A stretch of DNA of 64,000 nucleotides from Archangium violaceum (GCF_016859125.1 NZ_CP069338.1:12031501-12095500), one strand, 5' to 3'. Positions 36,871 to 47,498 are shown, counted from the stretch's first letter. The notes: a model not told the origin generated them from the letters alone. Numbers and translations: made by a program.

Positions 36871-36901
36871 AGCACGGTGCTGTGATAGGCAGGGTTCCCC
36901 T

Positions 36902-39148
36902 ATGGCGGTCCATCAGCTGATTCCGAGCTTCGTCGCGGGCGACGCCACCGGACAGGCGGCACTGCACCTGCAACTCCTGCTGCGCCGGCTGGGCCACTTC
37001 GGCGAGCTGTACGCGGGCGAGGTGGGCGCGGGCCTGGAGTCCCTGGCCCACCCCGTCTCCGCGTTGCGCCCGGGCCCGGATGACCTCGTCCTCTACCACC
37101 ACGGCATCGCCTCGCCGCTGAGCAGCCGGCTGCTGCACCTGCCCTGCCGCCGGGGTGTCGTCTTCCACAACATCAGCCCCGCGCGCTACTACGCGGGCAC
37201 CCCGCTGGCCGAGGCGCTCCTCACGGGACGGGCGCAGCTCGCCGCCATGGCCCCCTTCACGGACGTGGCCATCGGCGTGTCGGACTACAACAGCGCCGAG
37301 CTGCGCGAGGCCGGCTACCGCGACGTCCACACCGTCCCCCTCTTCGTCGAGCCCCAGCGCTTCTCCGAGTCCAACGCGGACCAGGACATGCTGCGGCGCC
37401 TGTCCGGCCCGGGCCCCGTGGTGCTCTCGGTGAGCCGGGTGGCGCCCCACAAGCGCTTCGAGGATCTGCTCGCGCTGCACGCGGAGCTGCTCCGGCTGCG
37501 GCCCGAGGCGCGCCTGCTGGTGGTGGGCGGCTACGAGCCGGGCAGCCGGTACTTCAAGTCGCTCGAGCGCAAGGCACGAGAGCTGTCCGGGGTGCACTTC
37601 CTCGGGAGGCTCAACCACGCGGAGCTGGTGGCCGCGTACCGCTCGGCCAACGTCTTCGTCTCCATGAGCGAGCACGAGGGCTTCGGCGTCCCCCTCATCG
37701 AGGCCATGGCCGCGGAGCTCCCGGTGCTGGCCTACGCGGCGGCGGCGGTGCCCGAGACGCTCGGGGGCGCGGGGATCGCGTTCGACCAGAAGCGCTTCGC
37801 CTTCCTCGCCGAGCTGGTGGTGGACCTGTGCGAGGACCCGTCCTTGCGCGAGCGCCTGCTCGCGGGCCAGGCCCGGAGGCTGGAGGACTTCTCCGCCGAG
37901 GCGAGCCAGAAGGCCCTCGCGAAGGCGCTGGGTGAGGACAGACGGCCCAAGCGCCGCGCCGCGCCGGCGAGGAAGAAGCCACGGGTGGGAGTGGTGGTGC
38001 AGCGTTACGGCGAGGTCACGGGCGGGGCCGAGCGGCACGCACAGCAGGTGGTGGAGCAGCTGGCGCCGCACTGGGAGCTGACGGTGCTCACCACGTGCGC
38101 GAAGAACCACCTGTCCTGGGAGAACGTCTTCCCGCCGGGCGAGGAGCAGGACGCGAACGTGGAGGGCGTGCGGGTGCTGCGCTTCCCGGTGACGCGCGTG
38201 CGCCACATCCGGCCCTTCAACGCGCTGTCGAGGCAGGTCTTCGACAAGCCCAACGAGCGGCTGCGCGAGGAGCACTGGGTGGCGGAGCAGGGCCCGGTCG
38301 TGCCCGGCCTGCTCGAGCACCTGGAGACGCACGGGGCGGACTACGACGGCTTCATCTTCTTCACCTACCTGTACGCGCCCACGGTGTGGGGCCTGCCCAT
38401 GGTGGCGCGGCGCTCGCTGCTCGTCCCCACGGCACACGACGAGCCGCCCATCCGCTTCGGCGTGTACTCGGACGTCTTCGAGCGCCCACGCGCCCTGCTG
38501 TGCAACACGCCCGAGGAGGTGGAGCTCATCGGGAAGTACTACCCGAACCATGCTCCCGCGACGGTGGTGGGCGTGGGGGTGGACGTGCCGGAGGAGGTGG
38601 ACCCGGATCGCTTCCGCGAGCAGTACGGCGTGCGCAATCCCTACCTGCTCTACGTGGGGCGGCTGGAGGCCGGCAAGGGCATCCCCGAGCTGCTCGCGCA
38701 CCACCGGGAGCTGCGCTCGCGCTTCCACGACGCGCCGGACCTGGTGCTCGCGGGCGAGGCGCACATGGAGCTGCGCGGCGAGGGCGTGCGCCACGTGGGA
38801 CGCATCAGCGAGCAGGACAAGTACGACGCGCTGGCGGGCGCTCTAGCGGTGGTGGTGCCCTCGCGCTTCGAGAGCCTCTCGCTGCTCACGCTGGAGGCCT
38901 TCGCCGCGGGAACGCCGGTGCTGGTCAACGGGCACTCGGAGGTGCTGGTGGGCCAGGTGGAGCGCAGCCGCGCGGGCCGGACGTACACGGACATCGAATC
39001 GTTCATCACGGGACTGCGCGAGCTGGGCGAGCAGCGCGCCGCGCTGAGCCGGCGCGCGAAGACGTACGCGGCGCGGTACACGTGGCCCAGGGTGGTGGAC
39101 GCCTACCGGGAAGAGATGGAACGCATCGTCAGGGAGAAGAGCCGATGA
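36902..39148 (+). CDS. Tandem double GT4 glycosyltransferase
   Basis: 748 residues holding two complete GT-B enzymes. The first (~1-350) has VVFHNISPARYY, VLSVSRVAPHKRFEDLLALH and SEHEGFGVPLIEAMAAELPV. A basic Arg/Lys/Ala/Pro linker (~345-362) leads to the second (~363-748), which starts VGVVVQRYGEVTGGAERHAQ and has LLYVGRLEAGKGIPELL and SRFESLSLLTLEAFAAGTPV. A fusion of this kind probably adds two successive sugars in one pathway. The next gene starts within its stop (ATGA). Confidence 0.9.
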   Translation: MAVHQLIPSFVAGDATGQAALHLQLLLRRLGHFGELYAGEVGAGLESLAHPVSALRPGPDDLVLYHHGIASPLSSRLLHLPCRRGVVFHNISPARYYAGTPLAEALLTGRAQLAAMAPFTDVAIGVSDYNSAELREAGYRDVHTVPLFVEPQRFSESNADQDMLRRLSGPGPVVLSVSRVAPHKRFEDLLALHAELLRLRPEARLLVVGGYEPGSRYFKSLERKARELSGVHFLGRLNHAELVAAYRSANVFVSMSEHEGFGVPLIEAMAAELPVLAYAAAAVPETLGGAGIAFDQKRFAFLAELVVDLCEDPSLRERLLAGQARRLEDFSAEASQKALAKALGEDRRPKRRAAPARKKPRVGVVVQRYGEVTGGAERHAQQVVEQLAPHWELTVLTTCAKNHLSWENVFPPGEEQDANVEGVRVLRFPVTRVRHIRPFNALSRQVFDKPNERLREEHWVAEQGPVVPGLLEHLETHGADYDGFIFFTYLYAPTVWGLPMVARRSLLVPTAHDEPPIRFGVYSDVFERPRALLCNTPEEVELIGKYYPNHAPATVVGVGVDVPEEVDPDRFREQYGVRNPYLLYVGRLEAGKGIPELLAHHRELRSRFHDAPDLVLAGEAHMELRGEGVRHVGRISEQDKYDALAGALAVVVPSRFESLSLLTLEAFAAGTPVLVNGHSEVLVGQVERSRAGRTYTDIESFITGLRELGEQRAALSRRAKTYAARYTWPRVVDAYREEMERIVREKSR

Positions 39149-39633
39149 AGCTGCTGGGACGGGACATCCCCGCGCGAGAGCTGGTCGCGCGCATCGAGGA
39201 GCGCCTGCGCACGCGGGGTCTGCCCACGTCGGAGCAGGTGGACGTGCCCGAGCAGGGCGTGGAGCCGCGGGTGGATCCGCTCTCCTTCAACCTCCAGGCC
39301 CTGGAGGAGAACGCGGACGCCACGCGTGGGCTGCCGCTGCACACCCACCGGGGCGGGACGGGCCAGTTCGTGCTGGTGGCCAAGTGGGCCTTCCGCAAGA
39401 CGTGCCAGGTGTTCATCAACGAGGCGCTCGGCCGCCAGCGCGTCTTCAACGGCCACGTACGCGACTCGTACGCGCAGCTCTCCGCGGAGGTGATCCGCCT
39501 GCGCGCCGAGGTGGAGGCCCTGCGCGCCGCCCAGGCCGTGCCCCAGGTCCAGACCTCACCTGCCCAGGAGCCGCAGCCGACGCCGTCCCGCGCGCGGCGC
39601 ACGGCGAAGCAGAGCAAGGCCTCGGAGGAGTAG
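39145..39633 (+). CDS. Coiled-coil accessory protein of the glycan cluster
   Basis: 162 residues, start overlapping the double glycosyltransferase stop. The central part (LPLHTHRGGTGQFVLVAKWA, then QRVFNGHVRDSYAQLSAEVI) resembles the module that often precedes methyltransferase domains in O-antigen proteins, but here stands alone without a catalytic domain. A coiled coil (~115-135, VIRLRAEVEALRAAQA) and a Pro/Gln/Arg tail follow. It may be a partner or membrane-proximal scaffold for the glycosyltransferase or the methyltransferase encoded convergently next door. I cannot name a function. Confidence 0.6.
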   Translation: MKLLGRDIPARELVARIEERLRTRGLPTSEQVDVPEQGVEPRVDPLSFNLQALEENADATRGLPLHTHRGGTGQFVLVAKWAFRKTCQVFINEALGRQRVFNGHVRDSYAQLSAEVIRLRAEVEALRAAQAVPQVQTSPAQEPQPTPSRARRTAKQSKASEE

Positions 39634-39639
39634 CCGGCC

Positions 39640-40398
39640 TCAGTTCCCCGCTTCGGCGGAGGCCACGGCGATCAGCGATACACCGAAGGGCAGCGAGACG
39701 CGCGGCACGACGTGCCGCTCGGCGCTGAAGACGGCCTCCAGCACCTGGTTGGTCAGGCCCGAGCCGTCCGTCACCTCCACATCGGAGCGCGGCGCGCCAT
39801 TCCGCGGCCTCGGAAGCAGGCGCTGCAGCAGGCGCACCACGGCGATGGGCGGGAACAGGAGGCTATTGAAGTAGGAGGACCAGCGCGGGCGCAGCCCCGC
39901 GCCCGTGAGCTGCGCGGTGAGCAGGTCCACGGTGTAGCGGCGCTGGTGGTGGTGCACCGTATCGTGCTCGCTCCAGAGGAAGCCAAAGGCGGGCACGGTG
40001 AGCACCAGCAGCCCACCGGGAGCCAGCGCCGAGCGGATGCCCCGGAGCGCCCCCTCGGCGTCGGGGATGTGCTCCAGCACGTCGAAGGCCGTCACCACGT
40101 CGAAGCGGCCCGGGGGGATGTCCTGGGGGATGTGCCCCTGGTGGAGCGGGAAGTCCAGCCCGAGCCGCCGCCGGCACAGCGCCAGCGCGTCCGGGGAGCC
40201 CTCCAGGCCCACCACCTGGCCGAAGCGCTGGAGGAGCGGGAGGTTGCCGCCCGTGCCGCACCCGACGTCGAGGATGCGCCGCTGGGAGGCCGGCGGCAGG
40301 TGTTGCCGGAGGACGGCCTCGATGATGTTGCGGCGGCCCCGGAACCACCAATGGTGGTCCTCGGTCCGAGCCATCTCCTCGAACAGGTGGGCTTCCAT
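39640..40398 (-). CDS. Class I SAM-dependent methyltransferase
   Basis: 252 residues. SAM-binding motif [16 protein letters not shown] at ~42, the acidic loop (VGLEGSP), motif [19 protein letters not shown] and motif [19 protein letters not shown]. The N-terminal [12 protein letters not shown] is common in methyltransferases of glycan and lipid clusters. Likely methylates a sugar or lipid-linked intermediate. Converges with the coiled-coil gene (6 bases) and is divergent from the GT2 gene across ~130 bases. Confidence 0.88.
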   Translation of the reverse strand: MEAHLFEEMARTEDHHWWFRGRRNIIEAVLRQHLPPASQRRILDVGCGTGGNLPLLQRFGQVVGLEGSPDALALCRRRLGLDFPLHQGHIPQDIPPGRFDVVTAFDVLEHIPDAEGALRGIRSALAPGGLLVLTVPAFGFLWSEHDTVHHHQRRYTVDLLTAQLTGAGLRPRWSSYFNSLLFPPIAVVRLLQRLLPRPRNGAPRSDVEVTDGSGLTNQVLEAVFSAERHVVPRVSLPFGVSLIAVASAEAGN

Positions 40399-40530
40399 GC
40401 GGCCCCTTCACATAGCCCACCTCGTCCAGCGTGGACAGGTCCCCGGCCCTGCTCGGCCACCCGCCCACCTGCCGCCTCGCGGCTTCCCACCACTCCCAGG
40501 CATGCTAGAGAGGGCCGCGGAGACGTATCC

Positions 40531-41328
40531 ATGCTCAACAACAAGAAGATCTGCGTCGTGATGCCTGGCTACAACGCCGAGCACACCGTCAAGAGAACCT
40601 ATGACGAGATTCCCAAGGACGTCGTGGATGACGTCCTGCTCGTCGACGATGGCTCCAGCGATCGAACGGCGGAGATCGCTCGCTCGTTGGGAGTCCACAC
40701 CATCGTGCACCCGAAGAACCGGGGCTACGGCGGCAACCAGAAGACCTGCTATACCGAGGCGCTGCGGCGTGGCGCGGACATCGTGGTGATGGTCCACCCG
40801 GACTATCAATACACGCCCCGGCTCATCCCCGCGCTGGCCTCGTGCATCAGCAGCGGCATCTACGACGTGGCGCTGGGCTCGCGCATCCTCGGCAACACGG
40901 CCCTCAAGGGCGGCATGCCGCTGTACAAGTTCGTGGCCAACCGCTTCCTGACGGCGGTGGAGAACATCCTCGTCGATCAGAAGTTGAGCGAGTACCACAC
41001 GGGATACCGGGCCTTCTCGCGCGAGGTGCTGCTCACCCTGCCGCTCGAGGAGAATGACGACGGGTTCGTGTTCGACAACCAGATGCTGGTGCAGGCCATC
41101 CACTTCGGCTTCCGCATCGGCGAGGTGAGTTGCCCCACGCGTTACGAGGAGCAGTCGTCCTCCATCGGCTTCGCGAAGAGCGTGCGCTACGGCTTCGGCG
41201 TGCTCGAGGCGGCCGCGCAGCTTCGGTTGATGCGGATGGGCCTGATGCCCCAGCCCCGCTTCCTCTCCCCGGAGGGGCGCAAGCTGAACATCGAGTCCCC
41301 GCAGGAGCAGGCCCGGGGGGCGATGTGA
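40531..41328 (+). CDS. Family 2 glycosyltransferase (dolichol-phosphate-mannose-synthase type)
   Basis: 265 residues. GT-A fold with [20 protein letters not shown], the nucleotide-binding [20 protein letters not shown], the [19 protein letters not shown] loop, and the DxD-like region [23 protein letters not shown] is typical of polyprenyl-phosphate glycosyltransferases. No C-terminal membrane helices. It overlaps the next membrane glycosyltransferase gene by 4 bases, so it likely makes its polyprenyl-linked sugar donor. Confidence 0.9.
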   Translation: MLNNKKICVVMPGYNAEHTVKRTYDEIPKDVVDDVLLVDDGSSDRTAEIARSLGVHTIVHPKNRGYGGNQKTCYTEALRRGADIVVMVHPDYQYTPRLIPALASCISSGIYDVALGSRILGNTALKGGMPLYKFVANRFLTAVENILVDQKLSEYHTGYRAFSREVLLTLPLEENDDGFVFDNQMLVQAIHFGFRIGEVSCPTRYEEQSSSIGFAKSVRYGFGVLEAAAQLRLMRMGLMPQPRFLSPEGRKLNIESPQEQARGAM

Positions 41329-42755
41329 CACCGGGTCCCCAGCCCGTGGAGACGTCCACCCCTCCTGCCCCTGACGAGCGGACCCTCCTGGGTCCACTGC
41401 TATCCCTGGCGGCCGTGGCGCTCGGACATGCCATCCAGGTCTCCAATGGGACCCGCCACCCCACCTCGATGACGCTGCTGTCGGTGGCGCTGGGGACCTC
41501 GCTGTTGGCCGTGTTGCTGCCACTGTCCGGACAGGCGCGGCTCGTACGCATGGCCGAGCGCGCGACGCTCCTGGTGCTCGGCGTGGGTCTGGTCTGGCAG
41601 TTCATCCAGCTCGCCACCTCCTCCCCCGCCATGTACCTGCGCACGGGGCCTCGGGGATTCGCTCCGTTCCTCGGAGGAATCGCCATGGCGGCGGTGCTGG
41701 CCGGGGCGGGACTGGGCGGTCAGCCCTGGCTGGGGAAGCTGCGCGTGCCGCTGCTGGTGGGCGTGCACGTCGTGCTGGGCACGTGGATCATCCGCGCATC
41801 ACCGCATCCGCACATCGACGTCTATACGTTCCACATCGAGGCGTTCCAGGCGCTCGGCAAGGGAATCAATCCCTACGCCATCACCATGCCGAACATCTAC
41901 GGGCATGACCTGTTCTACGGGCCGGGACTGACGGAGAACGGGCGCTTGCAGGTGGGCTTCCCCTACCCTCCGCTCAGCCTGCTCCTGGCCGGTGCCGGAC
42001 ACCTGCTCGGAGGGGACTACCGCTTCGCCAACCTGGTGGCGATGGGACTGGCCGCGCTGATGATCGCCACCTGCCGGCCGGGACAGTGGGCCCCGGTGGC
42101 CGCGGTGGTCTTCCTGTTCACGCCCCGGACCTTCTTCGTGCTCGAGCAGGGGTGGACGGACGTGTACGTCGCGCTCCTGATGGCCGCCACCGTGTGGTGT
42201 GCATGCCGGGCGCCCCGGTGGATACCCGTCGCGCTGGGCCTGCTCTTCGCCAGCAAGCACTACATGGAGCTCGCCGCCCCGCTCGTCGTGCTGCTGCACC
42301 CGGGCCCCCGGCCCTGGCGGGACACGCTCCGCACGCTGCTGAAGGCCGCGGCGGTCGCGGCGGTGGTGACGCTGCCCTTCGCCGTGTTGGATCCAAAGGC
42401 CTTCGTCCATGACCTGCTCGGCTTCCAGCTCCGTCAGCCCTTCCGCATGGACGCGCTCAGCTACCTGTCGTGGTGGGCCAAGGAGACGGGGGTCCAGCCG
42501 CCCTCGTGGCTCGGCTTCGCGGTGGTCCTGCCCGCGCTCGGGCTGTGCATCTGGCGAGCGCCCCGGACGCCCGCGGGCTTCGCCGCCGCGGTGGCGATGA
42601 CGTTCCTGGTCTTCTTCGCGTTCAGCAAGCAGGCCTTCTGCAACTACTACTACTTCATCGTCGCCACCCTATGCTCCGCCATCGCGGCCTGGACGCCCCC
42701 CCGTGCGGGCTCCTCGGATGGCGCCGTGACAGCGGGGCCGGTCGACGGTCCATGA
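41325..42755 (+). CDS. Polytopic membrane glycosyltransferase (GT87/DUF2029-like)
   Basis: 476 residues from a GTG inside the preceding stop (ATGTGA), behind a run of G. About ten or eleven hydrophobic helices. The first large loop contains [20 protein letters not shown] and [12 protein letters not shown], the pattern of DUF2029/GT87 mannosyltransferases and other GT-C enzymes, with an acidic DVY as likely catalytic site. It should use the polyprenyl-phosphate sugar made by the upstream GT2 in the membrane. Confidence 0.8.
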   Translation: MTPGPQPVETSTPPAPDERTLLGPLLSLAAVALGHAIQVSNGTRHPTSMTLLSVALGTSLLAVLLPLSGQARLVRMAERATLLVLGVGLVWQFIQLATSSPAMYLRTGPRGFAPFLGGIAMAAVLAGAGLGGQPWLGKLRVPLLVGVHVVLGTWIIRASPHPHIDVYTFHIEAFQALGKGINPYAITMPNIYGHDLFYGPGLTENGRLQVGFPYPPLSLLLAGAGHLLGGDYRFANLVAMGLAALMIATCRPGQWAPVAAVVFLFTPRTFFVLEQGWTDVYVALLMAATVWCACRAPRWIPVALGLLFASKHYMELAAPLVVLLHPGPRPWRDTLRTLLKAAAVAAVVTLPFAVLDPKAFVHDLLGFQLRQPFRMDALSYLSWWAKETGVQPPSWLGFAVVLPALGLCIWRAPRTPAGFAAAVAMTFLVFFAFSKQAFCNYYYFIVATLCSAIAAWTPPRAGSSDGAVTAGPVDGP

Positions 42756-42843
42756 CCCGGCACGAGGCGGGTGCTCGTGACGGGTGCACACCGCGCTCAT
42801 CCTGGATTGACCCCCTGGAGCCCCTGTTCCAAGCTCCCGCGCA

Positions 42844-43608
42844 GTGGCTCCGCCAACCATCAGCGTGGTGATTCCCGCGTACAACGAGGGGGCCCGGCTT
42901 CCGGGCTTCGTGGAGTTGCTCACACGGGTCTGCCTCGCCACCGCGTCACCCCTCCTGGAGCTCATCGTCTTCGACGACGGGAGCGCCCGGGAGCAGGCGG
43001 AGAAGGAACGGGCGAGCGTCGAGGCAGCCCAGGCCCGGCTGGCGACGGAGGGCTCGCCACATCGCTTCCGCTTCATGGCGGCCGAGCGCAATGGTGGCAA
43101 GGGCCTGGCCATCCGGCGGGGCTGGCGGGAGGCCGCTCCCCAGGCCGAGTGGCTGGCCTTCCTGGACGCGGACGGCTCGGTGAGCGCGGAGGAGTTCCTG
43201 CGTCTGGCCACCCTGGCGGCCGCGTCACGGGACCTTGACGTGGTGGTGGGCTCGCGTGTCCAGATGGCGGGGCGGCACGTGGAGCGCAGCCTCTTCCGGC
43301 ACCTGCAGGGGCGCGTCTTCGCCACCTTGACGGACCTCCAGTTCCACCTGGGCTACTACGACACCCAATGTGGGGCGAAGCTCTTCCGGGCCTCGATGCT
43401 GCGGCCCTTGTTGGACCGGCTTCGCGAGGACCGGTGGCTGCTGGACGTGGAGTTGTTGGTGCTCATGCGGGAGCAGGGCGCCCGCCCGCTCGAGGTCCCC
43501 ATCGACTGGGCTGATGCCGGGGATTCGAAGGTCCGATTCGGCGTGGATGCGGCCCGCATGTTCTGGGGGTTGAGGAAGATGCACCGCCGGTTACACCAGC
43601 ACCAGTAG
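42844..43608 (+). CDS. Family 2 glycosyltransferase
   Basis: 254 residues from a GTG. ISVVIPAYNEGARLPGFVEL starts the fold, followed by IVFDDGSAREQAEKE, ERNGGKGLAIRRGWREA, and the metal-binding FLDADGSV. YDTQCGAKLFRASML and VPIDWADAGDSKVRF are found in DPM1/GtrB-like enzymes. It lies 88 bases after the membrane enzyme and completes the glycan cluster. No membrane helix. Confidence 0.88.
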   Translation: MAPPTISVVIPAYNEGARLPGFVELLTRVCLATASPLLELIVFDDGSAREQAEKERASVEAAQARLATEGSPHRFRFMAAERNGGKGLAIRRGWREAAPQAEWLAFLDADGSVSAEEFLRLATLAAASRDLDVVVGSRVQMAGRHVERSLFRHLQGRVFATLTDLQFHLGYYDTQCGAKLFRASMLRPLLDRLREDRWLLDVELLVLMREQGARPLEVPIDWADAGDSKVRFGVDAARMFWGLRKMHRRLHQHQ

Positions 43609-43709
43609 CCCACCTCATCAAGTCTGCTTGCTTTCCAACCGGTAAGCCGCGAAATAGGCCCGGTCTGGCAGCCGTTTTTCTCCGGTTGCCTTCTCCTACT
43701 CTCAGTGAC

Positions 43710-46700
43710 ATGCGTCCCTTGACCGCCCTTCCTACCCAAGACGGCTCCACGCTGACCCTCGGCATCCCCGGCTTCAGCTTCGAGGATCTGTACCGCCCCC
43801 GCGGGCTGCGCCGCCTGGCCGAGCGCTTCGACGAGCAGCTGGCCACCGCCGAGCCCGAGCTCTTCAAGACTTTCGACGCCTACCGGAAGTCCGGCGGCAA
43901 GAGCGTCAGCGGCCCGGCCGAGTCCGAGCTGCTCATCCGCGTGGCGCGCCACGTGTCGGCCTTCATCACCCGGCTCTTCGGCCTCGAGTCCGATGCGGAC
44001 CGGGTGGCGCGCGCCATCAAGGGCGAGCTGCCGCTCTTCGACTTCAAGCGCGAGTTCATCACCCGCCGTGTCTTCAAGAAGGGCGCGGCGGATCGCCCCA
44101 CGCTGGCCGAGTACCCCTCGCTGGACGCGCGGATGCGGCTGATGCTGTCGCTCGCCTTCCCCGAGGCGCTCGCCAGTGACGACGTGGAGCGCGCCCTGGC
44201 CGAGTCCATCCTCACGCTGATGGACCTGGAGCGGCTCTTCTCCGGAAGCTCCGGCAACCTGCCGCCGCTGACGCCGGAGCAGGGCGAGGCGCTGCGCAAG
44301 AAGTGGACGGGCATCCGGGCCGCGCTGCTGGCGGAGGCCGAGGGCAAGGAGGCCTTCGGCTCCAGCCTGGTGACGCACGGGGACGACGCGGCGGAGCTGC
44401 AGTCGGTGCGCAACCTGCTGGCGCTGGCGGACCGCTGGACGTACGCGCGTGCGCTGCACCCGGAGATGAAGGAGCTGTTCCACAAGTGGCCCACGCACCG
44501 GGTGCCCAAGCCGCTGGTGTTCGACCAGCTGGTGCAGCTGGAGCGGCCGGACGAGAAGCTGCCGGAGATCACCCAGGGTTCGGACCACCACCTGCGCTAC
44601 CGCGACGGCTTCAAGCTGACGGACCCGCGCGGCACGCAGCGCGAGGTGATGGGCGAGGTGGACTACTGCGTCATCTGCCACGAGCGCGAGAAGGACTCGT
44701 GCTCCAAGGGCTTCAAGGCGAAGGACCCGGTCATCGAGGGCCACACCTTCAAGAAGAACCCACTGGGGATTCCGCTCACCGGCTGCCCGCTGGACGAGCG
44801 CATCTCGGAAGCGCACGCGCTCAAGCGCGAGGGCAACCCGCTGGCGTCGCTGGCGGTGGTGATGGTGGACAACCCGATGTGCCCGGGCACCGGCCACCGC
44901 ATCTGCAACGACTGCATGAAGGCCTGCATCTTCCAGAAGCAGGAGCCGGTCAACATCCCCATGGTGGAGACGGGGGCGCTGACGGACGTGCTGAGCCTGC
45001 CCTGGGGCTTCGAAATCTACGGCCTGCTCACGCGCTGGAACCCGCTGAACGTGCGCCGTCCGTACGCGCTGCCGTACGTGGGCCGCAACGTGCTGGTGGT
45101 GGGCCTGGGCCCCGCCGGCTACACGCTCGCGCACTACCTGCTCAACGAGGGCTTTGGCGTCACCGGCATCGACGGCCTGAAGATCGAGCCCTTCGAGGAC
45201 GACCTGGTGGGCCGCAACGGCAAGGCGATGAGGCCCATCCGTGACTGGAAGGAGCTCACCCGCGAGCTGGACGAGCGCATCCAGGAGGGCTTCGGCGGCG
45301 TGTCCGAGTACGGAATCACCGTGCGCTGGGACAAGAACTTCCTCACGCTGATGCACCTGACGCTGGAGCGGAGGCAGAACCTGCGCATCTACGGCGGCAT
45401 CCGCTTCGGTGGCACGCTGACCATCGAGGACGCGTGGAAGATGGGCTTCGACCACATCGCCATCGCGGCGGGAGCGGGCAAGCCCACCATCATCGGGATG
45501 AAGAACAACCTCATCCGGGGCGTCCGCAAGGCGAGCGACTTCCTGATGGCGCTGCAGCTCACGGGCGCCTTCAAGCGGGACTCGCTGGCCAACCTGCAGG
45601 TGCAGCTGCCGGCCATCGTCATCGGCGGAGGCCTGACGGGCATCGACACGGCCACGGAGCTGCTGGCGTACTACCCGGTGCAGGTGGAGAAGACGCTCGA
45701 TCGCCACGAGAAGCTGGTGGCCGAGCTGGGTGAGGAGGCCGTGCTCGCGCGCCTGGACGCCGACGAGAAGGCCACCTACCAGACCTTCCTGGAGCATGGC
45801 CGGGCGGTGCGAGCCGAGCGCGAGAGCGCGAGGGCCGAGGGCCGGGCGCCGGACTTCATCCGGCTGGTGCGCGCCTGGGGCGGCGTGAGCCTGGTGTACC
45901 GGCGTGGCCTCACGGAGTCGCCGGCCTACCGCCTCAACCACGAGGAGGTGGCGAAGGCGCTCGAGGAGGGCATCCGCTTCATCGAGCGCATGAGCCCGGT
46001 GGAGGCGGTGCCGGACGAGAAGGGCGCGGTGAGGGCCATCCGCTTCGAGCGCATGGTGACGAAGGACGGCAAGCTGCGCGGCAGCGGCGAGTTCTTCGAG
46101 CTGCCGGCGCGCACGGTGTGCGTGGCGGCGGGCACGGCGCCCAACGTCACGTACGAGAAGGAGTACCCGGGCACCTTCGAGCTGGACGAGAACGGCGAGT
46201 ACTTCAAGAGCTTCGAGCTCGCCGAGCAGGCGGACGGCTTCGGCCTGGCGCCGGTGGAGCCGGTGGAGGACATCGCGGCGAAGGTGGGCTTCTTCACCTC
46301 GTACCGGAAGGACGGGCACTTCATCTCGTACTTCGGCGACAACCACCCCACGTACGCGGGCAACGTGGTGAAGGCCATGGCGAGCGCGAAGGACGGCTAC
46401 CCCGAGGTGGCGCGTCTGTACGCGAAGGAAGTGGCGGCCATGGACTTCCACGACGAGCTGGCGCAGGCCCGGCGTGACGAGAAGCTGGCCGAGCACTTCG
46501 CGAAGCAGGACGAGGCCTTCCTGGCGAGGGTGGTGACGGTCAACCGGCTCACGCCCACCATCGTGGAGGTGGTGGTGAAGGCGCCGTTCGCGGCGCAGCA
46601 CTTCGAGCCCGGCCAGTTCTACCGGCTGCAGAACTTCGAGCGGACGGCGCCGGTGGTGGACGGCGTGCGCCTGACGATGGAGGGCCTGGCCCTCACGGGC

Positions 46701-47498
46701 GCGTGGGTGGACAAGGAGAAGGGGCTGATGGGCACCATCGTGTTGGAGATGGGCTCCTCGTCGCGGCTGTGCGCCGCCCTGAAGCCGGGCGAGCCGGTGG
46801 TGGTGATGGGACCCACGGGCGCGCCCACGGAGATCGGCCGCAACGAGACGGTGTTGCTGGTGGGCGGTGGCCTGGGCAACGCGGTGCTCTTCTCCATCGC
46901 GCGCTCGCTGAAGGCGGCCGGCTGCAAGGTGATCTACTTCGCCGGCTTCCGTCAGCGCTCGGACGTCTTCAAGCGCGAGGAGATCGAGGCGGACACGGAC
47001 CAGGTGGTGTGGTCGGTGGACGCGGGAGACCTCATCGAGACACGGCGCCCGCAGGACTCGGCCTTCCGGGGCAACGTGGTGCAGGCGATGCTGGCCTACG
47101 CGAAGGGTGAGCTCGGGGTGGCGCCGATCGCGTCGCTCAAGGACGTGAACCGCATCATCGCCATCGGCTCGGACCGGATGATGAGGGCGGTGCAGGAGGC
47201 CCGGCACGGGGTGCTGCAGCCGTACCTGAACCCCGAGCACGAGGCGATCGGCTCCATCAACTCGCCAATGCAGTGCATGATGAAGGAGATCTGCGCGCAG
47301 TGCCTGCAGCGGCACGTGGAGCCGCGGACGGGCAAGGAGACGTGGGTGTTCTCCTGCTTCAACCAGGATCAGCGGCTGGACCAGGTGGACTTCGTGAACC
47401 TGAACCAGCGCCTGCGGGGCAACACGGTGCTGGAGAAGGTGTCGGACCTGTACCTGGCGCAGCTGCTGAAGAAGGCGCCGGGTCTGCGCCGCGTCTGA
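43710..47498 (+). CDS. Large NfnLS-like fused flavoprotein oxidoreductase
   Basis: 1262 residues. N-terminal ~300 residues are helical and unassigned. Cys clusters at ~320 (CVICHEREKDSC) and ~391 (CPGTGHRICNDCMKAC) suit Fe-S binding as in GltD-type small subunits. A GltD-like FAD/NAD(P) module follows: VLVVGLGPAGYTLA at ~460 and IVIGGGLTGIDTATEL at ~637. From ~930 comes a ferredoxin-NADP-reductase/PyrK-like module with FEPGQFYRLQNF, VLLVGGGLGNAVLF near 1050 and a terminal [2Fe-2S] Cys set (CMMKEICAQC and FSCF) at ~1190-1215. This matches both subunits of NADH-dependent ferredoxin:NADP oxidoreductase in one chain. It probably balances NADH, NADPH and ferredoxin pools. The ATG at 43710 is preferred over 43686. 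Confidence 0.82.
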   Translation: MRPLTALPTQDGSTLTLGIPGFSFEDLYRPRGLRRLAERFDEQLATAEPELFKTFDAYRKSGGKSVSGPAESELLIRVARHVSAFITRLFGLESDADRVARAIKGELPLFDFKREFITRRVFKKGAADRPTLAEYPSLDARMRLMLSLAFPEALASDDVERALAESILTLMDLERLFSGSSGNLPPLTPEQGEALRKKWTGIRAALLAEAEGKEAFGSSLVTHGDDAAELQSVRNLLALADRWTYARALHPEMKELFHKWPTHRVPKPLVFDQLVQLERPDEKLPEITQGSDHHLRYRDGFKLTDPRGTQREVMGEVDYCVICHEREKDSCSKGFKAKDPVIEGHTFKKNPLGIPLTGCPLDERISEAHALKREGNPLASLAVVMVDNPMCPGTGHRICNDCMKACIFQKQEPVNIPMVETGALTDVLSLPWGFEIYGLLTRWNPLNVRRPYALPYVGRNVLVVGLGPAGYTLAHYLLNEGFGVTGIDGLKIEPFEDDLVGRNGKAMRPIRDWKELTRELDERIQEGFGGVSEYGITVRWDKNFLTLMHLTLERRQNLRIYGGIRFGGTLTIEDAWKMGFDHIAIAAGAGKPTIIGMKNNLIRGVRKASDFLMALQLTGAFKRDSLANLQVQLPAIVIGGGLTGIDTATELLAYYPVQVEKTLDRHEKLVAELGEEAVLARLDADEKATYQTFLEHGRAVRAERESARAEGRAPDFIRLVRAWGGVSLVYRRGLTESPAYRLNHEEVAKALEEGIRFIERMSPVEAVPDEKGAVRAIRFERMVTKDGKLRGSGEFFELPARTVCVAAGTAPNVTYEKEYPGTFELDENGEYFKSFELAEQADGFGLAPVEPVEDIAAKVGFFTSYRKDGHFISYFGDNHPTYAGNVVKAMASAKDGYPEVARLYAKEVAAMDFHDELAQARRDEKLAEHFAKQDEAFLARVVTVNRLTPTIVEVVVKAPFAAQHFEPGQFYRLQNFERTAPVVDGVRLTMEGLALTGAWVDKEKGLMGTIVLEMGSSSRLCAALKPGEPVVVMGPTGAPTEIGRNETVLLVGGGLGNAVLFSIARSLKAAGCKVIYFAGFRQRSDVFKREEIEADTDQVVWSVDAGDLIETRRPQDSAFRGNVVQAMLAYAKGELGVAPIASLKDVNRIIAIGSDRMMRAVQEARHGVLQPYLNPEHEAIGSINSPMQCMMKEICAQCLQRHVEPRTGKETWVFSCFNQDQRLDQVDFVNLNQRLRGNTVLEKVSDLYLAQLLKKAPGLRRV

